A DNA stretch of 64,000 bases from JAAXHF01 sp963665955 (GTDB lineage: Bacteria > Desulfobacterota > Binatia > Bin18), in assembly GCA_965231765.1 (NCBI GenBank), contig OZ246887.1, forward strand, positions 1,302,001-1,366,000. Direction: 5' to 3'. Below the pieces are notes generated by a model. The model was not told where the DNA came from. It saw only the letters and a program-made list of their open reading frames with translations, and ran no database searches. Within the stretch, counting starts at the first letter, position 1. Each line of letters opens with the position of its first letter. The translations under genes were made by a program, and so were the position numbers. Of the stretch, positions 9,501 to 17,760 are shown piece after piece.

Positions 9501-9944
9501 TTAATTGCCCAATTTATGGAGAAAATTCCTATTCCTGAAGCTTCAGAATCTGACCGTGAGGCGTTAGCTGATTTAGCAAAGCGTAGCTGTTCACTTGGTG
9601 TGAAACAGTATGAACTGCAAACCAATTTTCAACGTCGGCTTGTTCAATCTTTCGGTGAAAACGCTGATGGCGGACTCAATACAAAAGCTCAAGCCTGGTG
9701 GGAGTTGTCTCTGAATGAACTAGGCGCAGCCTTAAAGAAAAGTTACCGACTAACGGATAACCCCATGAAAAATCCCCACACAGCAGATCAGTGGGAATCA
9801 TACTTGGAAGAAAAACGGGCTAAAGTAGACGATCTGTCTCGCCAATTGGCTGATACGGAAGCAGAACTGAACGATCGGGTTTTTCGGCTGTTTGAACTGA
9901 CAACGGCTGAAATCAAGCTGCTCCAAAAGGAAGTAGAACATTGA
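6597..9944 (+). CDS. Type IIG-like restriction-modification enzyme (single polypeptide)
   Basis: A 1115-residue protein that appears to combine nuclease, methyltransferase and target recognition. The N-terminal region has a PD-(D/E)xK-like arrangement, KFADAV (Asp95) followed by VALEGKG (Glu113, Lys115). A helical linker and the SAM-binding motif I, DPACGSGAFLIEAF, follow near residue 490. Catalytic motif IV is NPPYIRQEW near residue 611, indicating an adenine-N6 methyltransferase of the Eco57I/gamma class. The region from about 760 on (GRIFRGVTTGLNEVF) resembles TaqI-like specificity domains, and the C-terminal ~60 residues are coiled-coil-like. No separate specificity or nuclease gene is adjacent, consistent with Type IIG. 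BREX PglX-like proteins share this fold, but no BREX partners are nearby. Confidence 0.87.
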   Translation: MPIEAKPLFRPDVLRRDVTAFELPEHVAELRPKLAHWAELMRSKKADSFKEQELLPDFLTDFFCELLGYTRPADGSEVYTLSREKHVQVDGKFADAVLGRFGGDSEQPVVALEGKGPKDPLERPYAGRRMSAVDQAYRYAINLPCDWIIVTSMRETRLYHKGSDQHTYERFETVRLSEDDALLKRFVFLLGAERVAPKTGRCHLYALREASDTIERELTKDFYVRYADMRRAAFDQLRLGNPDVSPSEVLRCTQRLLDRILFCAFCEDRSLLPPETIKKAFEHQDPYNPRPIWDNFRGLFRSIDQGNAGLNIPAYNGGLFAADPVLDGLNVPDEVCGYFRDLGAYDYRPANEVAIDQEDETAGLMVDVDILGHIFEQSITDLERLRNELDGQIEQIDTKKTKSRRKTEGAFYTPAFITRYIIQQALGGVLSDRFETLRKRHEQEAAGTARSVMADPNVYELDKLNNPQRSALIRFWAAWQEELGSVRILDPACGSGAFLIEAFDQLYTTYQASNDRLEELSGQPTLFDLDRQILQNNLYGVDLNAEAVQICQLSLWIKTAARGKILTSLDETVCEGNSVVSDKNVHVKAFDWKAEFPEVFEQGGFDVMVGNPPYIRQEWLAPYKPHWEQEFGSYHGVADIYAYFFERGLEVLREGGRLAFITSGSWVRGNFGAPLRRYLSSSASLESIVDFGEFQPFDDAEMIRPSITILSKRKPSGTMRLFKWLTKGRPPENLSDVIASAPTMRTLDLSSETWELEPDSVKDLRKKLSTNRTTLHAYTKGRIFRGVTTGLNEVFAVDSKTRDKLISNDPRSAEIIKPFIQGTHLRPWYIEQSDGYLIFARRGTRIEQYPAILEYLESYRERLEPKPSDWSNSKKWLGRKTGAYQWFEIQDTVDYWEAFEQPKIVWPDISKLPRFSMDMEQRYLGNTAYVIPGGDYYLLSILSSWVTWFFISKTAQPLRLRGDRWQYRLIAQFMEKIPIPEASESDREALADLAKRSCSLGVKQYELQTNFQRRLVQSFGENADGGLNTKAQAWWELSLNELGAALKKSYRLTDNPMKNPHTADQWESYLEEKRAKVDDLSRQLADTEAELNDRVFRLFELTTAEIKLLQKEVEH

Positions 9945-10354
9945 TGGAGATTGGAGTTGTTCACCGATGCCGATTCCTAAACCTGAGTAAACGCTTGAAC
10001 CTCATTCAGCCTCTTAGATACCCCTAAGAAAAACGAACAGCATGCCTGAAGCCTGGCCGAAACGTCGATTCACCCGGTATCCTGTCATCTCACAAGGCGC
10101 GGAATACCTCGTCATGGGCTATTTGATGAGGCCGAATATTCTGACCTACAAATGATTGTGGAAATGACACACGGGCAGCGCAATCGACACTTTCGTTATG
10201 AGCCGCACCTCGCCATCTTCGACTCCTTGGCCTTTCCTCCAGACAACACATATTATGACCAACGTCATTCGTGAGAAGACGCTGGGACCTTGACCCGTCG
10301 ACAATATCTTGATTTCCAGCACACACAATCTGCGGGAGAGACGAAGGACATACA
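9945..10354. other. 410-bp gap holding gene debris
   Basis: No intact gene is seen between the RM gene and hisS. The stretch starts with a seven-codon ATG frame reading MPIPKPE, then holds the 37-codon fragment listed separately. A 40-codon frame follows at about 10152-10274 whose ATG overlaps the fragment's stop. The last part is the hisS leader. Several short coding-like pieces in succession suggest decayed accessory genes, not a regulatory region. Confidence 0.5.
10042..10155 (+). pseudogene. Short gene remnant downstream of the RM gene
   Basis: A 37-codon frame starting MPEAWPKRRFTRYPVISQG and ending NILTYK before a TGA. It reads like the first segment of a longer globular protein, possibly a PD-(D/E)xK or DNA-binding accessory protein. 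That is a weak impression, not a firm match. Its position just after a restriction gene fits a decayed defence accessory gene. It might also be an unrelated small protein. Confidence 0.3.
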
Positions 10355-11734
10355 ATGCCTAGCACCAAACCCCCGAGTGGGATGCGTGATTATTTGCCCG
10401 AAGTGGTTGCTCAACGCCGCCATGTTGTGGCGACGATAGAAGGCGTTTTTCAGCGCCACGGTTTTCTGCCGCTCGAAACCCCAGCAATTGAGAATCTGTC
10501 GACCCTGCTCGGCAAATACGGAGAAGAAGGCGATCAGCTGCTCTACCGCTTGCTGCATCGCGGCGAGAAGCTGACCCGGGCCTTGGATACTCCTCCCGTT
10601 GAAATTGGCGCGCTGGCAGAACTGGGCTTACGGTACGACTTGACCGTACCCCTGGCCCGAGTTGTGGCCCAGTATGGTCAGCAGCTGCCCCGCTTTTTCA
10701 AGCGCTATCAGATCCAGCCGGTGTGGCGGGCCGATCGTCCAGCCAAAGGGCGCTTCCGAGAATTTTATCAGTGCGATGTAGACATGACTGGCACGACATC
10801 TCTCCTGGCCGAAGCTGAGGTCATCAACGCCGTGTGTGGCGCCCTGCTCGACTTGGGATTTTCAGGTTTTTCGGTTGCGCTCAACCACAGAGTACTCTTG
10901 CGCAGTATGATCGAAGTCGCAGACATTCATCCAGCCCTGGAAGGACCTGCCCTGGTTGCCATTGATAAGCTCGACAAAATCGGAGCCAGTGGAGTCCAGG
11001 ACGAACTTGTCCAGCGGGATATTCCTGCCCAGTCAGCCCAACGCCTATTGGCGATGACGACTGGCCTGCAGGACACGCAAACCAACCAGAACCATGTTCA
11101 AGAAAATACCCAGCTATTGCACCAGCTTCGGGCCTCCCTGCCCCAGCCCCAGGCCCAACAGGCGCTTGATGATCTGGCAACACTGCTCAGCCTGACTGCC
11201 GATACCCCGGCTGGCCCGCTGTTACGTCTGACCCCAGCCCTGGCTCGTGGGCTGAGCTATTACACCGGGCCGATCTTTGAGATTCTGTCCCAGGACTTTA
11301 GTGGCTCTCTCGGGGGGGGCGGTCGGTACGATGACTTAGTCGGCATGTTCAGCGGCAAACAGGTCCCTGCGGTTGGTTTTTCACTCGGCTTAGAGCGTCT
11401 CTTGTTGCTGATGGAAGAACGCCAGATGTTCCCACCCCTCCAGCTACAGGCCCAGGTCATGGTCTGCCCCTTGGCCGACACTCCGCTGCACGCTGTCCTT
11501 GGCCTTGCCGCCCGGCTCCGCCAAGCAGGCATCACCGTCGAGCTGTATCCGGAGCAGACCAAGCTTGGCCGTCAATTATCCACCGCCGACAGTCTCCATA
11601 TCCCGTATGCACTTATTATAGGACCGGATGAAGTTGCCCGCCAAACCTATACTTTAAAAAACCTCGCAACTGGTGAACAAAACAGTCTTGACGAAAGTAG
11701 CCTGATCGGAGTACTCCAGCCCACACACACCTGA
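10355..11734 (+). CDS. hisS: Histidyl-tRNA synthetase
   Basis: A class II aminoacyl-tRNA synthetase that charges tRNA-His. Visible are PPSGMRDYLPEV at the N-terminus, motif 2 (RFFKRYQIQPVWRADRPA then GRFREFYQCDVD), the histidine-binding signature LARGLSYYTGPIFEI near residue 305, motif 3 GGGGRYDDLVG and SLGLERLLLLM, then a C-terminal anticodon-binding domain from about residue 365. At 459 residues it is slightly longer than the ~420 aa norm. The complete catalytic motifs favour HisS over HisZ. A GAAGGA site precedes the ATG. The gene stands alone, with no obvious operon partner. Confidence 0.95.
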   Translation: MPSTKPPSGMRDYLPEVVAQRRHVVATIEGVFQRHGFLPLETPAIENLSTLLGKYGEEGDQLLYRLLHRGEKLTRALDTPPVEIGALAELGLRYDLTVPLARVVAQYGQQLPRFFKRYQIQPVWRADRPAKGRFREFYQCDVDMTGTTSLLAEAEVINAVCGALLDLGFSGFSVALNHRVLLRSMIEVADIHPALEGPALVAIDKLDKIGASGVQDELVQRDIPAQSAQRLLAMTTGLQDTQTNQNHVQENTQLLHQLRASLPQPQAQQALDDLATLLSLTADTPAGPLLRLTPALARGLSYYTGPIFEILSQDFSGSLGGGGRYDDLVGMFSGKQVPAVGFSLGLERLLLLMEERQMFPPLQLQAQVMVCPLADTPLHAVLGLAARLRQAGITVELYPEQTKLGRQLSTADSLHIPYALIIGPDEVARQTYTLKNLATGEQNSLDESSLIGVLQPTHT

Positions 11735-11853
11735 CTCGTGTCGAAGAACGGGCTTTTTTGTGTCTATAACGATCCGTATCCCTTTGGCTTGTTCAGGCTG
11801 ATGAAACGCGCTACACACAAAAGAGGGGAGCTTCCTCGTGGGGAGGGCAAACA

Positions 11854-12588
11854 ATGCGGGTAACAGTTCTCGGCGCAGGAGACGCATTTAGTAGTGGTGG
11901 CCAGCGTCAGAGTGGATATTTACTTGAGACACATAGGGTAACGTTTCTTCTCGATTGTGGAACAACAACGTTGCTCGCCTTAAAGAGTTTACAGATTCCA
12001 GCTGAGCGGATTGATTTTGTTGCCATCAGCCATATGCATGGCGACCACTTTGGCGGCTTGCCGTTTCTGTTTCTTGAGTATCTGTATGAAAAGCCACGGA
12101 CCCGACCTCTCCATATTGTTGGTCCGCCGGGCATACAAGAGCGCGTCCTCAGCCTCCACCGGGTGATGTATCGGGAGCTCTCAGAGCGCAATCCTTCTTT
12201 TGGCCTGGAATTTCACGAGCTCCCGCCGCAGCAGTCTCTGACTCTGTGCGGGACTGAGATCTTTCCTTTTCGGGTTCCGCACCAAGAGCAAGACATCTCG
12301 CTGGGCTACCGAGTGACAGTGGATGGAAAATCCGTGTTGTACTCCGGCGACTGTGGCTGGAATGAAGACCTGGTCTCTTACTCCCACGGCACCGAGCTTT
12401 TTATCTGCGAGTGTTGCTATTTTCATACCCAGGTCCCTTTTCATATCAGCTATCCCCAGCTGGCAGAAAACCATACCCGCTTAGGTTGTAAACGTCTGCT
12501 GCTGAGTCATATTGGCCGTGAGGTCTTGGAACGGATGCAGGAAGTCAGCCTCGTATGTGCCACCGATGGCCTGGTGATTGAGGTCTAG
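11854..12588 (+). CDS. Metallo-beta-lactamase-fold hydrolase, RNase Z-like
   Basis: A 244-residue MBL-fold protein. The HMHGDHFGG motif (HxHxDH) near residue 61 binds two metal ions. VPHQEQDISLGYRV, YSGDCGWNEDL and the final LLLSHIG supply the remaining His/Asp ligands. The single-domain layout and the CGTTTLLALKSLQI segment resemble RNase Z/ElaC-like and related cyclic-nucleotide or phosphodiester hydrolases. It is shorter than true RNase Z (~300 aa) and lacks a clear exosite arm, so tRNA processing is not assured. GGGGAGGG lies just before the ATG. The next gene starts seven bases after its stop and is probably coupled. Confidence 0.8.
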   Translation: MRVTVLGAGDAFSSGGQRQSGYLLETHRVTFLLDCGTTTLLALKSLQIPAERIDFVAISHMHGDHFGGLPFLFLEYLYEKPRTRPLHIVGPPGIQERVLSLHRVMYRELSERNPSFGLEFHELPPQQSLTLCGTEIFPFRVPHQEQDISLGYRVTVDGKSVLYSGDCGWNEDLVSYSHGTELFICECCYFHTQVPFHISYPQLAENHTRLGCKRLLLSHIGREVLERMQEVSLVCATDGLVIEV

Positions 12589-12594
12589 TAGTGT

Positions 12595-13023
12595 ATGTCC
12601 CCGTGCGTGGGAGCAGCCCTTTTTGTCGCGCTCATTCTCGCCGGGCCGCTGCCCGTTCGGAGTGACCCTGCGGCACTCCCGCCCTTGATTCGGATTATTG
12701 GAGCACTCCTTGACCCGGGCGAGGAACCCGGAAAACATTATCCGTCTCTTGAAGTGAGTATTCAGGGCAAACTGTGGGAGCTCCGTATCCGAACAGTTGA
12801 ATCTTTAACTGGCCTCCAGCCGGACGAATCCCTACTCCGCGACATTGGCTCCTTTCTGGTCATCAACGGCCCCGCAGCTCTCCTGGAGAGCTTACAGCGC
12901 CAAGACAGGCCCGGCCAAGCCCTCAAAATCGAAGGCCGACTGTATATCCGCAGCCGCACCCTCCTCCTCTCTAGCATCGAACTGCTAGAGCCTGGAGTAC
13001 AAGAGACACCCCAATTTATGTAA
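12595..13023 (+). CDS. Exported protein of unknown function
   Basis: A 142-residue protein with an N-terminal hydrophobic segment (AALFVALILAGPLPVRS) typical of a Sec signal peptide with cleavage near residue 23. The mature part is a compact beta-rich domain (LEVSIQGKLWELRIRTVESLTG, then LKIEGRLYIRSRTLLLSSIELL) with no family I can name. It follows the MBL-fold gene by six bases and converges on the Nramp-like gene. Confidence 0.6.
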   Translation: MSPCVGAALFVALILAGPLPVRSDPAALPPLIRIIGALLDPGEEPGKHYPSLEVSIQGKLWELRIRTVESLTGLQPDESLLRDIGSFLVINGPAALLESLQRQDRPGQALKIEGRLYIRSRTLLLSSIELLEPGVQETPQFM

Positions 13024-13101
13024 GATGTGTTGTCTGAAACGATACCAGCATGCATATCACGCTCGAGTTTGTTCGGAACAGCCTGAGACGCTATCCATAC
13101 A

Positions 13102-14346
13102 TTACCCCACCACACTCATGAGTGAGAATCGCCCGAAAGCGGTCCACAGCTGAAAAAAACCTAGCGCCGACACAACACAAACAACGACCCCACCACACAC
13201 ATTTGCCACTGGTCCGTTTGTCTGTTCACCTAAGAGTTCTTGCCGATTCATCACTACCAGCAGAAAAACGGCAATCATAGGCAGGAAGAGTCCATTCACT
13301 GCCTGGGCGAAAATAATCGCGGCCACAGGTCGCTGCCCCACGGCAGCCAGCAGCGTCCCAATAAGTATGATCACGGCCCACACAGCCCGGAATCGCCAGC
13401 TTTTCAGATCCTGCTCCCAGCCCAATACACCAGCCGTGGCATAGGCCGCGGCCAGAGGAGCGGTAATTGCGCTGGTCAGCCCGGCACACAGCAGGCCACC
13501 CGCAAAAAAATATTGCGCGGCTGGCCCAAGCAATGGCGCAAGCTGGCCCGCCATCTGAGCCGCGCTGTCAAGATGAATACCCTGGCTAAAAAAAGTGGCC
13601 GCGGCAGTCGAAACGATCGCAAGCGTGACAACGCCGCCAATCCCGACCGAAACAAACGTATCAGAACGAGCAGTGCTGAGTGCCTGCTGCCCAGACAATG
13701 CTTCGCCCCAGCGCTCCTGGACGGCCTTGGTATGCAAAAAAAGATTATACGGCACAACAGTCGTTCCAATCAGGGCAACAATCAGCAGCCCGGAACCGTC
13801 GGGCAGGCTGGGCAACAACAAGCCGCTGAGCATCGCGCCCGTGTTCATTGACGGACAGGCCAGTATGGCAGTCAGGATAAACACCACACTCATACCTGCA
13901 ACAAGCAAAACCAAAATACGTTCAATATGGCGATACACACCCAGGGCTAAAAGCAGACCTGCCCCACTACCAATCGCTACCGCCCAGACAGGCGAAGGCA
14001 GTCCAGTCAGGATGCCAAGACCAAGAGCCGCTCCAGTGATATTGCCGGTTTCAAAGGCGGCATTGCCGCCACTAATACCGACCACAACGAAGACAAGGAC
14101 AGGCACGCGCAAGCGGGAATCATGAAAAGTTATCCGCAAGGCTTCACCGAGCCCATGGCGGCTCACAACGCCAAGCCGGGCACACATTTCCTGCAACACC
14201 AGTGTTGCCAGGGTTGAAAAGACAACTGCCCACAATAATGCTGGTCCAAAATTGGCCCCTGCAACACTGGCCGTTGTCACTGTCCCAGGACCAATAAAAG
14301 CTGCAACAACAAGCAAGCCAGGCCCGAATGATCCGAATTTTTTCAC
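13102..14346 (-). CDS. Nramp-family metal transporter with non-canonical metal site
   Basis: A 414-residue integral membrane protein with about 11 hydrophobic helices and the Nramp (SLC11) layout. Helix 1 carries FIGPGTVTTASVAGANFGP where classical Nramps have DPGN, so the metal-binding Asp is Gly19 and the Asn is Thr22. Helix 6 reads GTTVVPYNLFLH where classical members have MPHN, so Met is Val199 and His is Tyr201. These positions coordinate Mn2+/Fe2+ in canonical members. NRAMP-related Mg2+ transporters and other divergent clades also lack them, so the substrate is uncertain. Translation starts at GTG with GGAG eight bases upstream. It lies 12 bp downstream of a PPOX remnant. Confidence 0.85.
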   Translation of the reverse strand: MKKFGSFGPGLLVVAAFIGPGTVTTASVAGANFGPALLWAVVFSTLATLVLQEMCARLGVVSRHGLGEALRITFHDSRLRVPVLVFVVVGISGGNAAFETGNITGAALGLGILTGLPSPVWAVAIGSGAGLLLALGVYRHIERILVLLVAGMSVVFILTAILACPSMNTGAMLSGLLLPSLPDGSGLLIVALIGTTVVPYNLFLHTKAVQERWGEALSGQQALSTARSDTFVSVGIGGVVTLAIVSTAAATFFSQGIHLDSAAQMAGQLAPLLGPAAQYFFAGGLLCAGLTSAITAPLAAAYATAGVLGWEQDLKSWRFRAVWAVIILIGTLLAAVGQRPVAAIIFAQAVNGLFLPMIAVFLLVVMNRQELLGEQTNGPVANVCGGVVVCVVSALGFFQLWTAFGRFSLMSVVG

Positions 14347-14358
14347 GCGACAACTCCA

Positions 14359-14568
14359 CTAGCCAGCCATATTTTTCTTGGCAATGACCTTGCTCGGCGT
14401 CACTCGTACGATCAATTCTCCTTTGACACCATTGTGTTTGCCGTACGCCTCAGCTTGATCCGCGCCCATATACCGGCCACCAATCCGGGTTGCCCAATAC
14501 ACAAGCTGTTCAGGATCATCACTCAGTGTTGCTGTGCCATCAATCTGCACAGAGGAGCCAGGGGTCCT
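14359..14568 (-). pseudogene. C-terminal remnant of a PPOX-class (F420/FMN-type) oxidoreductase
   Basis: About 69 residues of a pyridoxamine-oxidase-like flavin protein, containing VQIDGTATLSDDPEQLVYWA, GGRYMGADQAEAYGKHNGV and a final RVTPSKVIAKKN. These match the second half of PPOX-class, possibly F420-dependent, proteins. The first half is absent. Upstream, the sequence switches into a PIN toxin gene in another frame. The surviving frame is open to 14655, but its first ~29 codons are out-of-frame toxin sequence. It is therefore a fusion product or pseudogene, not a working enzyme. Confidence 0.7.
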
Positions 14569-14668
14569 GGTTGGCGCGCTGGAAAAGTGCCTGGGCGCGC
14601 GGGTGCAATTTGTCTTCTGGAGCGAGCAGAGCAAAGAAGCCTCCGCTATCGACAAAGACAGACTTCAT
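14540..14668 (-). pseudogene. Truncated PIN-domain (VapC-type) toxin
   Basis: A 42-codon frame starting MKSVFVDSGGFFALLAPED, the beta1 strand and first catalytic Asp of a PIN ribonuclease, continuing KLHPRAQALFQRAN. Homology ends near 14570, where PPOX-like sequence begins, and a TGA follows at 14540. The ATG overlaps the antitoxin stop (ATGA), the normal toxin-antitoxin arrangement. Only the first quarter of the toxin remains, so it should be inactive. Confidence 0.7.
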
Positions 14669-14910
14669 GTGTTGTCGTCTCTATCTGCATATGCTTCTGC
14701 GAGGTGTTTGTACTTGTCGGTAGAGACATCCGTATAATCAGTATGAGCCGTGCCGGCCTGTGCTAAAGAATGCGCATACGGACCTCCGGGAAGAACTGAT
14801 GTGGTGGTCTGCTCCTCTCTCGATAGTTCCTCCAGTTGCTCGACTAACCGCTGGCGATCTTGTGGCGACAGGTGGCGTGCCTGCTCGATGATTTCCTCGA
14901 CGGTTTGCAT
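14665..14910 (-). CDS. Putative VapB-like antitoxin, orphaned
   Basis: An 81-residue hydrophilic protein starting MQTVEEIIEQARHLSPQDRQ, a helical segment common in small antitoxins and DUF2281-like proteins. The C-terminal half is flexible and acidic. The ATG at 14910 has GGAGG at ideal spacing. A GTG at 14925 is possible but lies within that site. Its stop overlaps the start of the truncated PIN toxin, so it was half of a toxin-antitoxin operon and now has no active partner here. Confidence 0.6.
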   Translation of the reverse strand: MQTVEEIIEQARHLSPQDRQRLVEQLEELSREEQTTTSVLPGGPYAHSLAQAGTAHTDYTDVSTDKYKHLAEAYADRDDNT

Positions 14911-15143
14911 AACATCGACCTCCACTGGACAACTTACGTCAGATCCTCAGCCTTTTCCAGGCTGCGCTAGCGGACTACGCTATCTCAATACAACACACAG
15001 CCAAGAACCCGAAATATGCCCTATTCTCTCCAGCGGAAGACAATTTCGCCCACTCCTTCGTATGCAGAAAAACCTTGTCCTCTCTTCCCAACCCGTAGTA
15101 CAGTCAACTCCTCTGTCCACGGCCGTACACAAAGGGGGACACA

Positions 15144-16433
15144 ATGGCACGACCGGTCCGCTACAACATGATTGGGCTGCTGTTCTGCAGCTCGGTGGTC
15201 AATTACATCGATCGGGTCAACATCTCGGTGGCAGCCCCGGTCATTATGGCCACAGCGGGCTGGGATAAGGGCCAGTTCGGGCTCGTCTTTTCGGCTTTTC
15301 TGATTGGTTATGCGCTGCTGCAAATTCCGGGCGGTCTGATTGCTGATCGTTGGAGCGCACGGAAAGTGTTGGCCCTTGCCTTCTGTGGTTTTTCGCTGTT
15401 CACCGCTCTGACTCCGTTGGGCCAGTATGGGTTTGCACTCTTTCTCGCTATGCGTTTTTTGGTTGGTGCGTTTGAGTCAATGACCTTTCCAGCCCTGACG
15501 TCTCTTAATGCGCGCTGGATTCCACGTGCCGAGTTTGGTCGGGCACAAACGGTCAGCATCTCAGGCATTACGGTCGGCCAGATGATTGCCTACCCACTCA
15601 CGACCTGGATTGTTGTCCAATTCACCTGGCCGACCGTCTTTTATTTTAATGCCCTGCTCGGCTTTGTCTGGGCTGGGGTGTGGCTGTGGTATGCGACCGA
15701 TACACCAGCAGAACATCCACGTATCAGCACAGAAGAGCGAGACTATATTGAATCCAACCTGTCGCCCAAGCCTTCCGTTCCGTTACCAATCAAAATGCTC
15801 TTTAGCAGCATCCCACTTTTTACCGTCTGCCTCAGCTATATGTGTTTTGCCTACATCGGCTGGATGTTCTTATTCTGGTTCCCGACGTACCTGGTTGAAG
15901 GGCGGGGCATGTCTTTGGGAACAATGGGTTTGATCGGCGTCCTGGTGCATGGGGCAGGGTTCATTGGTATCCTGGGTGGCGGTGCGCTGTCGGACTGGCT
16001 GCTGCGGAATGGCTGGAATGCCCAATTTGCCCGGGCGCGTTTAGCAGGATTTGGCGTCGGCTTGTCGCTGCCGTTCTTGCTCGGTGCCGCAATTGTCCCC
16101 TCGACCACGATGTGCGTGCTATTTTTGATTATCTTTTATCTCTTCTTTACCAGCGCGGTGGCAGGCTACACCACGGTGTCGATTGAGTTCAACCCACATT
16201 TTGCTGGGGCAATCTTTGGCATGATCAACTGTTTGGGGAGTTTTGCCGGGATCTTCGGTCCGATGACGGCTGGTTTTATGCTGAGTGGCGGCGGCAGCTG
16301 GACCCTACCGTTTTTTGTTGCGACAGGAGTTGGAGTGATCTGTGCAGCGATCTTGCTGGTTGTGCCGATTCGGCCGATTGTATTTGAGGGTTTTACTCCG
16401 GCTGAGGAAGCTGTTGGCGGGGCAGGACACTGA
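15144..16433 (+). CDS. MFS transporter, anion:cation symporter-like
   Basis: A 429-residue major facilitator with 12 predicted helices. It begins RYNMIGLLFCSSVVNYIDRVNISVAAPVI, matching the helix 1 NYxDR motif of the ACS family (glucarate, galactonate, hexuronate and phthalate transporters). The loop 2-3 signature GGLIADRWSARKVL is present. Organic acid uptake is likely by family. The neighbouring acyl-CoA dehydrogenase suggests catabolism, but the substrate cannot be read. It is divergent from the orphan antitoxin. Confidence 0.85.
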   Translation: MARPVRYNMIGLLFCSSVVNYIDRVNISVAAPVIMATAGWDKGQFGLVFSAFLIGYALLQIPGGLIADRWSARKVLALAFCGFSLFTALTPLGQYGFALFLAMRFLVGAFESMTFPALTSLNARWIPRAEFGRAQTVSISGITVGQMIAYPLTTWIVVQFTWPTVFYFNALLGFVWAGVWLWYATDTPAEHPRISTEERDYIESNLSPKPSVPLPIKMLFSSIPLFTVCLSYMCFAYIGWMFLFWFPTYLVEGRGMSLGTMGLIGVLVHGAGFIGILGGGALSDWLLRNGWNAQFARARLAGFGVGLSLPFLLGAAIVPSTTMCVLFLIIFYLFFTSAVAGYTTVSIEFNPHFAGAIFGMINCLGSFAGIFGPMTAGFMLSGGGSWTLPFFVATGVGVICAAILLVVPIRPIVFEGFTPAEEAVGGAGH

Positions 16434-16545
16434 GCAGCGAGCATCGCGGAAAAGGTCCCGTATTTGACTTAAATGCTGGTATTTCCTAAGGTACCGAGCG
16501 CTGCGACGACGCAAGACACAGGCACGAGAAGGAAGGAGCCCAAAC

Positions 16546-17757
16546 ATGGATTTTGAATATTCGCCTAAGGTCAAAGAGCTGCGGAAAAAGGTCCAAGACT
16601 TCATGGACGAGTATGTTTACCCCAACGAGCAGACCTACACTGATCAGCTCAACAGCCAAGGGGACCGGTGGCAGATCCCGCCGATTCTCGAAGAACTCAA
16701 AAAAAAGGCCAAAGACCAAAATTTGTGGAACCTGTTTCTGCCCGAAAGCGACTATGGTTATGGTCTGACCAACCTGGAATATGCACCCTTGTCTGAAATC
16801 ATGGGCGCTGTGCATTGGGGCTCTGAGGTGTTCAACTGCTCGGCTCCTGATACCGGGAATATGGAAGTCATCTCGCGCTATTGCAACAAGGAGCATCAGG
16901 ACCGGTGGCTCCAGCCCTTGCTGAATGGTGAAATCCGCTCGTGCTTTGCCATGACGGAGCCAGCTGTGGCTTCGTCCGATGCGACAAATATTGAGTCCAG
17001 CATTGTCCGTGATGGAGACGAGTATGTGATCAATGGCCGCAAATGGTGGTCGTCGGGCATGGGCGACCCGCGTTGTAAGGTCATCATCTTTATGGGCAAA
17101 ACCGATCCCAATAATCCGAATAAATATTTGCAGCAGTCGCAGATCCTGGTGCCGCGCGATACGCCAGGTATCAATATTATTCGTATGCTGTCGGTATTTG
17201 GGTATGACGATGCACCCCACGGTCATGCCGAGGTGGAGTTCACAGATGTCCGGGTGCCGGTCTCGAATATTATTCTGGGCGAAGGTCGTGGATTTGAAAT
17301 TGCACAAGGTCGGCTCGGTCCGGGCCGTATTCATCACTGTATGCGCCTGATTGGCCAAGCCGAACGGGCGCTAGAAAAAATGTGTAAGCGGGCGAAGTCA
17401 CGCGTCGCCTTTGGCAAAGCTGTTTCGGAACGGACGGTGACGCAGGAACGTATTGCTGAAGCCCGTATCTCGATCGAACAATGTCGGCTGCTGACGCTGA
17501 AAGCTGCGCACATGATGGATACGGTTGGCAACAAAGCCGCCAGAGCAGAAATTGCGATGATTAAAGTCGCGGCACCGAATATGGCACTTAAAGTGATTGA
17601 CTGGGCCATGCAGGCGCATGGGGGTGGCGCGGTAGACGAGGAGTTTGGTTTAGCCAAGGCGTATGCCCAGGCACGGACGCTGCGTTTTGCGGATGGACCG
17701 GATGAGGTCCATCGCAATCAGATTGCACGTTTGGAAATGCGCAAGTACGACGAGTAA
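16546..17757 (+). CDS. Acyl-CoA dehydrogenase, ACAD10/11-like
   Basis: A 403-residue FAD-dependent acyl-CoA dehydrogenase that introduces an alpha,beta double bond in acyl-CoA. Motifs are CFAMTEPAVASSDATNIES (FAD/substrate loop), YVINGRKWWSSG, the long helical domain from about residue 240 and the C-terminal IDWAMQAHGGGAVDEEFGLA with FADGPDEVHRNQIARLE, where the acidic residue lies in the usual DGPDEVH context. Full length. GAAGGAG precedes the ATG. It lies 112 bp after the MFS gene on the same strand, so an uptake-plus-oxidation unit is plausible. Confidence 0.9.
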   Translation: MDFEYSPKVKELRKKVQDFMDEYVYPNEQTYTDQLNSQGDRWQIPPILEELKKKAKDQNLWNLFLPESDYGYGLTNLEYAPLSEIMGAVHWGSEVFNCSAPDTGNMEVISRYCNKEHQDRWLQPLLNGEIRSCFAMTEPAVASSDATNIESSIVRDGDEYVINGRKWWSSGMGDPRCKVIIFMGKTDPNNPNKYLQQSQILVPRDTPGINIIRMLSVFGYDDAPHGHAEVEFTDVRVPVSNIILGEGRGFEIAQGRLGPGRIHHCMRLIGQAERALEKMCKRAKSRVAFGKAVSERTVTQERIAEARISIEQCRLLTLKAAHMMDTVGNKAARAEIAMIKVAAPNMALKVIDWAMQAHGGGAVDEEFGLAKAYAQARTLRFADGPDEVHRNQIARLEMRKYDE

Positions 17758-17760
17758 GCT

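Noticed and set aside
6597..9944. BREX pglX
   Set aside because: Motifs overlap with PglX-like proteins, but no brxA/B/C, pglZ or brxL gene is present, and an N-terminal nuclease motif is visible.
10090..10368. Minus-strand open frames opposite the hisS leader
   Set aside because: No ribosome site, no recognisable sequence, and they overlap the hisS start. Treated as chance frames.
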